DNA of 64,000 nt, from contig NZ_LT629793.1 in the NCBI RefSeq assembly GCF_900105735.1, positions 2,232,001 through 2,296,000 on the forward strand, in the 5' to 3' direction. This stretch comes from Pseudomonas yamanorum (GTDB lineage: Bacteria > Pseudomonadota > Gammaproteobacteria > Pseudomonadales > Pseudomonadaceae). Below are positions 33,356 through 42,282 of the stretch, one piece after another; the stretch's first letter is position 1; every line of letters begins with the position of its first letter. The translations under genes and the position numbers were made by a program. The notes beneath the pieces were generated by a model. It did no database searches and had not been told where the DNA came from. It saw only the letters and a program-made list of their open reading frames with translations.

Positions 33356-35275
33356 ATGCTACAACCCGCCCACCTTCCTGCCGTACTTGCTGGCCCGCTG
33401 CTACGACGCCTGGAGCCCCAGCGCCTCGTGATGTGGCTGGTAGGAAGTCGTGCCCTGGCATTGACCCTGAGACTGCAAGTCGCCCAGGGCGAGACGCTGG
33501 ATATCGAACTGGACGCCAGCCGCTGCCAGGTCGTGCCCGTCGGGCGCCAGGCCTTTATCCACCTGATCGACGTGCCACTGGCCGAGGCACTGCCTCAGGA
33601 CGTGAGCATCGGCTACGACCTGCTGGTAAACGGGGCCGGCATCGCAGAGTGGGCGCCCCACCTGCTCTACCCGGGTGCCTCAGGCCCCAACTTCGTCCTG
33701 CACAGCCATATCCACCAATTGGTACACGGCTCATGCCGTAAGCCTCACCACCGCGCCGATGAAGGTTTGCTATGTGTTGACCGGCTGTTGGCCGAGTCGA
33801 CCACTGTCGAAGAACGCCCGGCCCTGTTGATGATGAGCGGCGACCAGGTCTATGCCGACGATGTCGCAGGGCCAATGCTGCGAGCCATTCATGCGCTGAT
33901 CACACGCCTCGGCCTGTTCGACGAACACCTCGACGGTGCCGTCGTCGACAACAGCGCAGCACTCTATGAGCATGCCGCCAGCTACTACCATCGAGCCGAT
34001 CTGTTGCCCGCCCTGGAGAGCAACGAGACCTTGCGTGAGCGTTTTTTTGGCGGCGTGAAGAAGCCGATTTTTACCAGCAGCAGCGCCGATAACCACCTGG
34101 TGACCTTCGCCGAAGTCATGGCAATGTACTTGCTCGCCTGGTCGCCCGTGCCGTGGGGCCTGATCAACCCGCAAGCGCCTCAACTGCGCGCCGAAGGGCA
34201 CGTACGCTACGCCCACGAGCAAGTGCAGATCGACAAGTTTCGGGACGGCCTGGGTGGCGTGGCCAGGGTATTCGCCCACCTTTCGTGCCTGATGATCTTC
34301 GATGATCACGACATCACCGACGACTGGAACCTCAGCGCCCAATGGGAAGAAACGGCCTACGGCCACCCGTTCTCCAAGCGCATCATCGGCAACGCGCTGC
34401 TGGCTTACATGCTATGCCAGGGCTGGGGCAATAACCCGGATGCGTTTGACACAGTGCTAGGCAAAACCCTGGCCCTGACCACCCAAGCCCATGGCAACTA
34501 CCTGGATGCGGTCGCTCAGGATGAGCTGGTAGACGAACTGTTAACGTTCCAGCAATGGCACTACGTGCTGCCCACCACGCCTGCGCTGGTAGTACTCGAC
34601 ACTCGCACCCGGCGCTGGCGCAGTGAGTTCAACCTCAAGCAACCGTCGGGCCTGCTGGACTGGGAAGCTTTAAGCGAACTGCAACAGGAACTGCTGGATC
34701 ACCCTTCGGCGATCATCGTTTCACCCGCGCCCATCTTTGGCGTCAAGCTGATCGAGACCGTGCAGAAGGCCTTCAGTTGGTGCGGCTACCCGCTGCTGGT
34801 GGACGCGGAAAACTGGATGGCCCATCGCGGTGCAGCGCAGGTGATCCTCAACATCTTTCGCCATTCCCGCACCCCGGGCAACTACGTGATCCTGTCCGGA
34901 GACGTGCACTACTCGTTCGTCTACGAAGTACTGATCCGCCACCGCAATGCGGGCCCGAAGATCTGGCAGATCACCAGCAGCGGCATCAAGAATGAATTCC
35001 CACCGCGGTTGCTGGAATGGTTCGACCGCCTCAATCGCTGGCTCTACTCGCCTCGCTCGCCGCTGAACTGGCTGACCCGACGCAGGCCCATGCAGGTTGT
35101 GCCGCATATTCCGGAACACGCCGAGGCGGGCGAGCGGCTGTGGAACTCTGCCGGGATCGGCCAGGTGTTTTTTAACCAGCAAGGGCAGCCTGAGGCGATC
35201 TATCAGCACAATGCCAATGGGGCGCCCAAAACGAGGATGGTGGCGCCCAATCAAAGGCTGACGCTCAATAAATAG
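33356..35275 (+). CDS. PhoD-like alkaline phosphatase family protein
   Basis: A 639-aa protein with the PhoD-like metallophosphatase core: LLMMSGDQVYADDVAGPM (about residue 160, metal Asp), LMIFDDHDITDDWNL (about residue 315), and YVILSGDVHYSFVYEV (about residue 510). PhoD enzymes are Ca/Fe phosphodiesterases usually exported by Tat; no Tat or other signal peptide is visible here, so this one is probably cytoplasmic. ATG 33356 fits an N-terminus MLQPAHLPAVLAGPLLRRL; a GTG at 33347 is possible. Function in the cell is unknown. A short hairpin (GTGGCC-CTA-GGCCAC) overlaps the stop at 35275. Confidence 0.88.
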   Translation: MLQPAHLPAVLAGPLLRRLEPQRLVMWLVGSRALALTLRLQVAQGETLDIELDASRCQVVPVGRQAFIHLIDVPLAEALPQDVSIGYDLLVNGAGIAEWAPHLLYPGASGPNFVLHSHIHQLVHGSCRKPHHRADEGLLCVDRLLAESTTVEERPALLMMSGDQVYADDVAGPMLRAIHALITRLGLFDEHLDGAVVDNSAALYEHAASYYHRADLLPALESNETLRERFFGGVKKPIFTSSSADNHLVTFAEVMAMYLLAWSPVPWGLINPQAPQLRAEGHVRYAHEQVQIDKFRDGLGGVARVFAHLSCLMIFDDHDITDDWNLSAQWEETAYGHPFSKRIIGNALLAYMLCQGWGNNPDAFDTVLGKTLALTTQAHGNYLDAVAQDELVDELLTFQQWHYVLPTTPALVVLDTRTRRWRSEFNLKQPSGLLDWEALSELQQELLDHPSAIIVSPAPIFGVKLIETVQKAFSWCGYPLLVDAENWMAHRGAAQVILNIFRHSRTPGNYVILSGDVHYSFVYEVLIRHRNAGPKIWQITSSGIKNEFPPRLLEWFDRLNRWLYSPRSPLNWLTRRRPMQVVPHIPEHAEAGERLWNSAGIGQVFFNQQGQPEAIYQHNANGAPKTRMVAPNQRLTLNK

Positions 35276-35414
35276 TGGCCCTAGGCCACAACCCCAGCTA
35301 GACCAAAGCACCCCTTTCTAAGCGCCAAAGCGCCGTTGTACAGTACCGCCAGCCACGGAGTATCGGCGTCAACAGTAACTGGCCATGAGAGCCAGCCCAC
35401 GCAAGGAGCGCGCA

Positions 35415-36428
35415 ATGGACGATACATCCGGCCAAGAACCCTCAAGGAGCGACTTTACCGACCTCAACGCCGACATGCTGCACGCCATCATGGAGCTGGT
35501 CAGCGACGGGATCTGGGACTGGAACGCCAACACCGGTTTCGTCTACCGCAACCCCGGCTGGTACGAAATGCTCGGGTACGCCCATCACTCCCTGGAAAAC
35601 AGCGTATTCACCTGGGAAAACGTGATTCATCCGGATGACTACCCTCAGGTGATGGTGCTGTTCGATAACTACATCAACCGTCGCACCACTCACTATCAAG
35701 CCGAATACCGCTGCCGCAAGAAAGACGGCTCCTACCTGTGGATCGAAGACCGTGGCTACGTGATCGCACGTAACGACGACGGTTCAGTGGCGCGCATGGT
35801 CGGTGCCCACCGCAGCATTCAGGCACGCAAACAGTCCATCGAACAGCTGGAACGACGCAATCAATCCCTGGAAGCCCTGGTGGCCGAACGCACCCGCGAG
35901 CTGTCGCGGGTCAATCAACAACTGCAGTTGCAACTGGATGAGAATCGCTCCCTGGCCGAACGTGACGCGTTGACCCGCGTGGCCAATCGTTACCGGCTGG
36001 AGCGGGTCTTGCTGGAAGAATGCGATCGCGCCCAACGCTTTCGCCTGCCGCTGTCGCTGATTGCCATGGACATTGATGACTTCAAGCCGATCAACGACCA
36101 ACACGGCCATGCCGTCGGTGATGAAACCCTGGTGCATGTGGTGCAACGTCTGGAAGCCTGCTTGCGCCACGGCGACTTGCTGGCCCGCTGGGGCGGTGAT
36201 GAGTTCATGGTGATCGTGCCCAAAAGCACGTTGGAAACCGCGCGGAAATTGGCCGAGCAGATGCGCGGTGCGCTCAAGAAGCTGCCCGCCGTGGGCAACT
36301 TCAAGGTAACGCTGAGCCTGGGCGTGGTGGAGCGAAGCATTGGTGAATCACCCACAAGCCTGATGGCCAGGGCCGATCAGGCGTTGTATCGCTCCAAGGC
36401 GGCGGGCAAGGACACCGTGTCTGAGTAA
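35415..36428 (+). CDS. PAS-GGDEF diguanylate cyclase
   Basis: A 337-aa soluble protein: PAS domain (about 19-140, with IWDWNANTGFVYRNPGWYEMLGY and a C-terminal HRSIQARK linker), a coiled-coil stretch (ERRNQSLEALVAERTRELSRVNQQLQLQ), and a GGDEF domain with the active motif RWGGDEFMVIVP. It should make c-di-GMP from GTP in response to a PAS-sensed signal. I see no RxxD inhibitory site immediately upstream of GGDEF. Start at 35415 follows AAGGAG; earlier in-frame codons lack this. Confidence 0.92.
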   Translation: MDDTSGQEPSRSDFTDLNADMLHAIMELVSDGIWDWNANTGFVYRNPGWYEMLGYAHHSLENSVFTWENVIHPDDYPQVMVLFDNYINRRTTHYQAEYRCRKKDGSYLWIEDRGYVIARNDDGSVARMVGAHRSIQARKQSIEQLERRNQSLEALVAERTRELSRVNQQLQLQLDENRSLAERDALTRVANRYRLERVLLEECDRAQRFRLPLSLIAMDIDDFKPINDQHGHAVGDETLVHVVQRLEACLRHGDLLARWGGDEFMVIVPKSTLETARKLAEQMRGALKKLPAVGNFKVTLSLGVVERSIGESPTSLMARADQALYRSKAAGKDTVSE

Positions 36429-36433
36429 AACCT

Positions 36434-37462
36434 TCAGCGAACCGGCGGCGCGTACTGGATGCCGCCATTGCTCCACAGCGCATTCAGGCCACGCTTGATC
36501 TTCAGCACACTGCCCTGGCCGATGTTGCGCTCGAACACTTCGCTATAATTGCCCACTTGCTTGACGATCTGCACCACCCAATCCTTGCGCAGTTTCAGGT
36601 CCTTGCCGTAGTCACCGTCGGCCCCCAGCAGGCGGGCAACGTCCGGGTTCTTGCTGGACTTGGCTTGCTCTTCGACGTTCTGCGAGGTGATGCCCATTTC
36701 CTCGGCATTGAGCATGGCGAACAGGGTCCACTTGACGATGCTGAACCACTCGTCATCGCCCTTGCGCACCAACGGGCCCAGCGGTTCCTTGGAAATCACT
36801 TCCGGCAACACCACGAACTCATCCGGGTGAGCCATCTTGATTCGCTGGGCATACAGGCCCGACTGGTCAGTGGTCAGCACGTCGCAACGGCCGGCTTCGA
36901 GGCCCTTGGCGCTTTCGTCGGCGGTGTCGAAGGTGATCGGCGTGTACTTCAAGCCGTTGGAGCGGAAGTAGTCCGAGACGTTCAGCTCGGTGGTGGTGCC
37001 GGCCTGGATGCAGATGGTCGCGCCGTCCAGGTCCTTGGCGCTCTTCACGCCGAGCTTGGTGTTCACCAGGAACCCGATGCCGTCGTAGTAGGTCACGCCG
37101 GTGAACACCATGCCCATGCCCGCATCACGGGAACTGGTCCAAGTGGTGTTGCGGGAAATCAGATCGATCTCGCCGGACTGCAACGCAGTGAAGCGCTCCT
37201 TGGCGGTCAACTGGCTGAACTTCACTTTCGACGCATCACCAAACAGCGCGGCGGCGACGGCGTGGCACACATCCACATCAATGCCGGTCATCTTGCCGTT
37301 GGCGTCCGGCACGCCGAAACCCGGCAACCCATCGCTGACCCCACACTGGATAAACCCCTTTTTCTGGATCGCATCCAGGGTCGCCCCCGCGTGCGCGCTG
37401 CCGGCCAAGCCCAATACTGCGGCGGCGGTGAATGCCGCCAACGTGGATTTGATGTGCTTCAT
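36434..37462 (-). CDS. periplasmic amino-acid-binding protein (AapJ-like) of an ABC transporter
   Basis: A 342-aa protein with a signal peptide (MKHIKSTLAAFTAAAVLGLAGSAHAG). Mature features GFIQCGVSDGLPGFGVPDANGKMTGIDVDVCHAVAAALFG and DLISRNTTWTSSRDAGMGMVFTG match the AapJ/GltI-type solute-binding family for general L-amino acids. No permease or ATPase gene is adjacent, so it is an orphan binding protein at this locus. It is convergent with the cyclase gene 5 bases away and divergent from a LysR regulator. Confidence 0.9.
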   Translation of the reverse strand: MKHIKSTLAAFTAAAVLGLAGSAHAGATLDAIQKKGFIQCGVSDGLPGFGVPDANGKMTGIDVDVCHAVAAALFGDASKVKFSQLTAKERFTALQSGEIDLISRNTTWTSSRDAGMGMVFTGVTYYDGIGFLVNTKLGVKSAKDLDGATICIQAGTTTELNVSDYFRSNGLKYTPITFDTADESAKGLEAGRCDVLTTDQSGLYAQRIKMAHPDEFVVLPEVISKEPLGPLVRKGDDEWFSIVKWTLFAMLNAEEMGITSQNVEEQAKSSKNPDVARLLGADGDYGKDLKLRKDWVVQIVKQVGNYSEVFERNIGQGSVLKIKRGLNALWSNGGIQYAPPVR

Positions 37463-37629
37463 GCAAGGCGCTCCCTGTCGGTCTTTATTATTCGGCGCCA
37501 CAAACCCGCGCCGTTTATAGTGTTGCCGGTCAGTATCAACGGCTTTACACCTTGGCCACAAACGACGTTTAGGCTTAGGCTCCTTCCGATTTGGAATGAA
37601 CTCGGCTATTTGAAAGGATCTGCGATTCC

Positions 37630-38523
37630 GTGATCTCAAAACGCTTGACCCCTTCGATGACCGCCCTGCAGTGCTTCGAAGCCGCCGCCCGCCACTTGAG
37701 CTTCACCCGCGCCGCCGAAGAGCTGCACCTGACCCAGAGTGCGGTGAGCAAGCAAGTGGCGCAGCTGGAAGAGATGCTCTGTCACCCGCTGTTCCAGCGG
37801 GTGCGCCAGCGTTTGTACCTGTCGCCGGCAGGCTCGCTGTACCTGGAGGAAGTACGCAAGATCCTCAACCAGGTGGATATTTCCAGCCGCTACATCCTGA
37901 CCTACGGTGGCGAAACCGAAGTGCTGCGCATTGCCACACAGCCGACCTTCGGTGACCGCTGGCTGGTGCCCAAGCTCAAGGATTTTGCCGCGCGCCATCC
38001 CAATATCCACCTGGACGTGCGCAACGAACTGGAGCCGTTCGACGTGTTGCAGGCCAAGGCGGATATCGCGTTTTTCTTCGGCCAGGGATCGTGGCCGGGA
38101 GCGACCTGCATCGAGCTGTTTCGCGAAGCCGTGGTGCCGGTCTGCGCCCCCGGGTTTGTTGCCGCTGGCAGCGACGCCTCGTCCCGTCACACGTTGCTGC
38201 AATGCACCTCGCGTCCGGAAGCCTGGCACGAGTGGTTTCTGGAACAAGGCCTGCACTCGCAAAACAGCTACCACGGGCCGCGCTTCGACACGTTCTACAT
38301 GTGCATTCGCGCAGCCCAATCGGGGTACGGTGTGGCGTTGGTGCCGCAGTATCTGGTGGCCGAGGAATTGGCGAACGGCAGCCTGATGATCCCCTGGGAT
38401 TACACGATGCCCAGCGCCGGCGCGCACTTTATCGCCCATGCCGAACATGCCGGGGAGATTCCGAAAGTGAAGGCCTTTTTGAGCTGGATGGTGGAGTACC
38501 TCACAGCACATCCCGACTTTTAA
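37630..38523 (+). CDS. LysR-family regulator (GcvA-like)
   Basis: A 297-aa regulator with HTH MTALQCFEAAARHLSFTRAAEELHLTQSAVSKQVAQLEE in the first 50 residues, and a substrate domain (LRIATQPTFGDRWLVPKLKDFAARHPNIHLDV) typical of the GcvA/AmpR branch. Start may be GTG at 37630 (spaced after AAAGGA) or ATG at 37657. It lies between the divergent binding-protein gene and the aminotransferase, and probably controls both. Confidence 0.88.
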   Translation: MISKRLTPSMTALQCFEAAARHLSFTRAAEELHLTQSAVSKQVAQLEEMLCHPLFQRVRQRLYLSPAGSLYLEEVRKILNQVDISSRYILTYGGETEVLRIATQPTFGDRWLVPKLKDFAARHPNIHLDVRNELEPFDVLQAKADIAFFFGQGSWPGATCIELFREAVVPVCAPGFVAAGSDASSRHTLLQCTSRPEAWHEWFLEQGLHSQNSYHGPRFDTFYMCIRAAQSGYGVALVPQYLVAEELANGSLMIPWDYTMPSAGAHFIAHAEHAGEIPKVKAFLSWMVEYLTAHPDF

Positions 38524-38612
38524 TAATGACCCGGCGACTTTATTTCGTTTGCGGGACAAGGCGGCTCACGGCTTAGATAAAAGGACGCATCCCATTCTTG
38601 AGTCCCGGATCC

Positions 38613-39863
38613 ATGAGCCGCGAAACCATCAGCCAGTCGATTTCCATCGTCCACCCCATCAGCCTCAGCCACGGCAAGAACGCCGAAGTCTGGGACACCA
38701 CGGGCAAGCGCTACATCGACTTTGTCGGCGGCATCGGCGTGCTCAACCTGGGTCATTGCCATCCGCGTGTGGTCGAGGCGATTCGCGAGCAGGCGACCAA
38801 ACTCACCCACTACGCCTTTAACGCCGCGCCTCACGCGCCCTACATCGAACTGATGGACCGCCTCACCGCGTTCATTCCGGTGGACTACCCGGTCAGTGGA
38901 ATGCTCACCAACAGTGGCGCGGAAGCGGCGGAAAACGCCTTGAAAATCGTCCGCGGCGCGACGGGTCGCACCGCGGTCATTGCCTTTGACGGGGCGTTTC
39001 ACGGACGCACCCTGGCCACCTTGAACCTCAATGGCAAGGTCGCGCCGTACAAACAAAAAGTCGGCGTACTGCCGGGGCCGGTGTTCCACCTGCCCTTCCC
39101 CAGTCGCGACAACGGCGTGACCTGCGGCGAAGCGCTGAAGGCAATGGACCGCCTGTTCAGCGTGGAAATCGACGTCGACGACGTGGCCTGTTTCATCATC
39201 GAGCCGGTGCAGGGCGAAGGGGGGTTCCTGACCCTGGACATGGAATTCGCCCAGGCCCTGCGCCGCTTTTGCGACGAGAAAAATATCCTGTTGATTGCCG
39301 ATGAAATTCAGTCCGGCTTCGGCCGTACCGGCCAGCGCTTCGCGTTCTCACGCCTGGGGATCGAGCCGGACCTGATTCTGCTGGGCAAAAGCATCGCCGG
39401 CGGTGTGCCGCTCGGCGCAGTAGTCGGTCGCAAAACGTTGCTCGACAACCTGCCCAAAGGCGGCCTGGGCGGCACCTATTCCGGCAACCCGATTGCTTGC
39501 GCGGCGGCGTTGGCGACCCTGGGTGAAATGACTGATGAACACCTGAAAAGTTGGGGCACGCAGCAGGAGGAAGCCATCGTCAGCCGCTATGAATCATGGC
39601 ATTCGAAAAAGCTCTCGCCGTACCTCGGCCGCTTGACCGGCGTGGGCGCCATGCGTGGTATCGAACTGGCCAATGCCGACGGCAGCCCGGCATCACAACA
39701 GCTGACCCAACTGCTGGCCCTGGCCCGCGAGGCGGGTTTGCTGCTGATGCCCAGCGGTAAATCACGGCACATCATCCGCCTGCTGGCGCCGTTGACGATT
39801 GAGGCGGCGGTGCTGGAGGAAGGGCTGGATATTCTTGAGGGATGTTTGGCGAAGTTGGCTTAA
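38613..39863 (+). CDS. class III aminotransferase, 4-aminobutyrate/2-aminoadipate type
   Basis: A 416-aa PLP enzyme. Landmarks: DFVGGIGVLNLGHCHPRVVEAI, TNSGAEAAENALKIVRGATGR, AFHGRTLATLNLNGK, FIIEPVQGEGGF, IADEIQSGFGRTG, and PLP-lysine in LLGKSIAGGVPLG. It belongs to the GABA aminotransferase group and could act on GABA, 5-aminovalerate or, as I recall for a P. putida relative, 2-aminoadipate. ATG 38613 follows an upstream in-frame TTG. The neighbouring amino-acid-binding protein and LysR suggest amino-acid catabolism. Confidence 0.88.
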   Translation: MSRETISQSISIVHPISLSHGKNAEVWDTTGKRYIDFVGGIGVLNLGHCHPRVVEAIREQATKLTHYAFNAAPHAPYIELMDRLTAFIPVDYPVSGMLTNSGAEAAENALKIVRGATGRTAVIAFDGAFHGRTLATLNLNGKVAPYKQKVGVLPGPVFHLPFPSRDNGVTCGEALKAMDRLFSVEIDVDDVACFIIEPVQGEGGFLTLDMEFAQALRRFCDEKNILLIADEIQSGFGRTGQRFAFSRLGIEPDLILLGKSIAGGVPLGAVVGRKTLLDNLPKGGLGGTYSGNPIACAAALATLGEMTDEHLKSWGTQQEEAIVSRYESWHSKKLSPYLGRLTGVGAMRGIELANADGSPASQQLTQLLALAREAGLLLMPSGKSRHIIRLLAPLTIEAAVLEEGLDILEGCLAKLA

Positions 39864-39871
39864 AAGCCAGA

Positions 39872-39894
39872 AAGCCCGGCAGGGAGCCGGGCTT
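39872..39894. terminator. hairpin between converging genes
   Basis: AAGCCCGGC and GCCGGGCTT form a 9-bp GC-rich stem around AGGGA, between the aminotransferase and the minus-strand gene at 39908. T residues are few (TTC on one side, TTTC on the other), but the position suggests bidirectional termination. Confidence 0.6.
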
Positions 39895-39907
39895 CGAACG
39901 GAAAGCG

Positions 39908-40291
39908 TCAGTGAACGAGTCGGGCGACGCCAAATGCGATGGCAGACAAGGCTCCAGCCGTTCCGACAAACCATTTCAACAGCCGGGTTTCCAACGATTG
40001 CATATCCGTTCTGAAATTGGCGATTGAAAGATCCAATCTAGAGGTCGCTTCAAGCAGGTCGATTTTGGTCTGCATCAGATCGGACTTGGTAGTCATGTGC
40101 TCTTGCATGCCATCCAGCTTCGTCTCGACGCGCTCCAGCCTTGCCTCAACTTGCGAAATACGCTTTTCCAAATCGTTTTCTCCTCCGTTGCCCCCACCGC
40201 CTGCGCCGCCTTTGCGGTCGCAGCCTGATGACGAACCTTGACGGTACTCCTGGCGAAGATAGCTCACATTATCTTTGAGGTCATTCGCCAT
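39908..40291 (-). CDS. coiled-coil protein with C-terminal membrane helix
   Basis: A 127-aa protein: N-terminus MANDLKDNVSYLRQEYRQG, Gly-rich linker (GGAGGGGNGGEND), a long predicted coiled coil (about residues 38-100: ISQVEARLERVETKLDGMQEHM, LMQTKIDLLEATSRLDLSIANF), then a C-terminal helix (FVGTAGALSAIAFGVARLV). Resembles small DUF1640-like/phage-type coiled-coil membrane proteins, but I do not recognise it firmly. Its 5' end overlaps the upstream gene by 11 bases, so both form an operon. Confidence 0.7.
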   Translation of the reverse strand: MANDLKDNVSYLRQEYRQGSSSGCDRKGGAGGGGNGGENDLEKRISQVEARLERVETKLDGMQEHMTTKSDLMQTKIDLLEATSRLDLSIANFRTDMQSLETRLLKWFVGTAGALSAIAFGVARLVH

Positions 40292-40550
40292 TTCCGGCCT
40301 CCTTCTTCTGGGTCAAAGCATTCAATCCATCAGCTACACCCTCCATGCAGTCGATAAACTCATTCAGCTTCGCCCATGCTTCATCTGCTGCCTGTTTTAC
40401 ATCGGCGTCTTCACTACGTCTGAGCACGCCGGCCAGGCTGATGATGCCGGAGCCGAGTCTCGCAATTGCACTGTGATACTGGCCAAGAATAATGACTAAT
40501 TCCCGGGCCGTTACGGCCTCTGCCTCACCCACCATGTCGTCGCCGTCCAT
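40281..40550 (-). CDS. small acidic helical protein
   Basis: An 89-aa acidic protein of helical character (ELVIILGQYHSAIARLGSGIISLAGVLRRSEDADVKQAADEAWAKLNEFIDCMEGVADGLNAL). No known family. It is followed, with 11 bases of overlap, by the coiled-coil protein gene. The pair lies in a segment that looks less GC-rich than the core genes on both sides, suggesting acquired DNA. Confidence 0.65.
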   Translation of the reverse strand: MDGDDMVGEAEAVTARELVIILGQYHSAIARLGSGIISLAGVLRRSEDADVKQAADEAWAKLNEFIDCMEGVADGLNALTQKKEAGNGE

Positions 40551-40837
40551 GTCGCCCCTCCATCCATTTTGGTGACGCAGAAAACCACGCCTTCAAACGC
40601 AAACCAATGAACAGTTTGCTACCAAATCCGACGACCCAACCCACTATTACCAAATCCGAAAGAATCCATCTTCCGTTTAGCCCTTTCTCTCCCCTCGCCA
40701 GCGCTTTATCCTTGTCAGTAACAAAGTGAAACGTTTCATCATTCCATCAGACCATCGACCGCCCGTGTTCAACGCCTTTGCGCGAACGCGCCAGGCCGCT
40801 GTTGGCGTTTCAAAACCATAAATATTAAGACTCCATT
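40551..40837. other. 287-base promoter region of oprB-gcd
   Basis: No gene is visible. It separates the divergent small operon from oprB. It contains the palindrome TGAAACGTTTCA (40727-40738) and AT-rich stretches near the oprB start (CATAAATATTAAGA). No stable RNA or repeat seen. Confidence 0.6.
40727..40738. promoter_or_regulatory. LacI-family-type operator TGAAACGTTTCA
   Basis: A perfect 12-base palindrome, centred about 105 bases before the oprB start. It has the TGAAAC-half-site core shared by Cra/FruR-like and PtxS-like (TGAAACCGGTTTCA) LacI-family repressors, which control sugar genes. Position before a sugar porin and glucose dehydrogenase fits such control. Confidence 0.6.
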
Positions 40838-42181
40838 TTGCCTATGCCTGCTTTCTCAAACCTGCGCCTGTGCGCTGCGCTGCTACCGTTCGGCCTGTTC
40901 AACTGTGCCCAGGCCGGCCCTGCCTTTGACGCTGAATCACCGTGGATGCTGGGCGATTTCGGCGGCACTCGGACAGCGCTGTCTCAACAAGGCTACGACT
41001 TCAAGTTCGACTACACCGGCGAGATGGGCAGTAACCTGCACGGCGGCTCAGACCACGACCGCACCGCGCGCTACAGCGATCAGTTCGGCCTGGGTACGCA
41101 CCTGGATTTGCAGAAGATCCTCGGCTGGCATGACGCGGAGTTCCAGTTGACGGTGACCGAGCGCAGCGGCAACAACATCACTAACGACCGCGTTAACGAT
41201 CAGCGTGTGGGCGGGTTCACCTCGTCCCAGGAAGTCTGGGGCCGTGGCCAGACCTGGCGCCTGACGCAGATGTGGTATCAGCAGAAGTTCTTCGACCAGA
41301 AACTCGACATCAAGGCCGGGCGTTTTGGCGAAGGCGAAGATTTCAACAGCTTCCCCTGCGACTTCCAGAACCTCGCGTTCTGCGGCTCCCAGGTCGGCAA
41401 CTGGGTGGGCAGCATCTGGTACAACTGGCCGGTGAGCCAGTGGGCGTTGCGGATCAAGTATCACCTGACGCCTGAGTTGTACGCTCAGGTCGGCGCCTAT
41501 GAACAGAATCCGTCCAACCTGGATCGCGGCAATGGCTTCAAGCTCAGTGGCAGCGGCACCCAAGGAACCCTGCTCCCGGTGGAACTGGTGTGGACGCCCA
41601 CCCTGAACGGTCTGCCCGGCGAATACCGCGCCGGTTACTACTACAGCAGCGCCAAAGCCAGCGACGTCTATAAAGACCGCAACGACCAGCCGGCAGCCCT
41701 CAGCGGCGAAGCCTATCGCAGCGCCTCCAGTAAACACGGGGTGTGGCTGGGGGTGCAGCAGCAAGTCACCAGCCTGGCCAGCGACCATTCGCGAGGCTTG
41801 AGCGTGTTCGCCAACGGCACGATGCACGACAAGAAAACCAACGCTGTGGATAACTACGTGCAGGCGGGTGTGGTCTACAAGGGCCTGTTCGATGCCCGCG
41901 CCAAGGACGATATCGGCTTTGCCGTCGCCCGGGTGCACGTCAACCCGGCCTATCGCAAAAACGCCGAGGCGACGAACCAGGCCCGCGCCGTCTTCGACTT
42001 CGATGACCCGGCCTACCTGCCCCTGCAACACACCGAATACAGCGCCGAACTCTATTACGGCGTGCACGTCACCAACTGGCTGACGATACGCCCGAACCTG
42101 CAATACATCCGTCACCCCGGGGCCGTTGCCCAGGTGGATGACGCGCTGATTGGCGGGATCAAGCTGCAAAGTTCCTTCTGA
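40838..42181 (+). CDS. oprB: carbohydrate-selective porin, OprB family
   Basis: A 447-aa outer-membrane beta-barrel with signal peptide ending in NCAQAGP. Start of the mature part DAESPWMLGDFGGTRTALSQQGYDFKFDYTGEMGSNLHGG, DLQKILGWHDAEFQLTVTERSGNN, RLTQMWYQQKFFDQKLDIKAGRFGEGEDF, and the C-terminal Phe after LQSSF are OprB features. It takes up glucose and related sugars into the periplasm, next to the glucose dehydrogenase gene 101 bases downstream. Confidence 0.93.
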   Translation: MPMPAFSNLRLCAALLPFGLFNCAQAGPAFDAESPWMLGDFGGTRTALSQQGYDFKFDYTGEMGSNLHGGSDHDRTARYSDQFGLGTHLDLQKILGWHDAEFQLTVTERSGNNITNDRVNDQRVGGFTSSQEVWGRGQTWRLTQMWYQQKFFDQKLDIKAGRFGEGEDFNSFPCDFQNLAFCGSQVGNWVGSIWYNWPVSQWALRIKYHLTPELYAQVGAYEQNPSNLDRGNGFKLSGSGTQGTLLPVELVWTPTLNGLPGEYRAGYYYSSAKASDVYKDRNDQPAALSGEAYRSASSKHGVWLGVQQQVTSLASDHSRGLSVFANGTMHDKKTNAVDNYVQAGVVYKGLFDARAKDDIGFAVARVHVNPAYRKNAEATNQARAVFDFDDPAYLPLQHTEYSAELYYGVHVTNWLTIRPNLQYIRHPGAVAQVDDALIGGIKLQSSF

Positions 42182-42282
42182 TTTCTGAATAAACCTAATT
42201 TGCCCTGAACCATGCCTGCGCCGGAACGTCATCTACAGTGAACTGTGCGCAACCAATTCAAAACGTAACGGAGAACCACACT

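Noticed and set aside
37463..37639. N-terminal extension of the amino-acid-binding protein to 401 aa
   Set aside because: Extension is basic and would bury the clear signal peptide starting at 37462.
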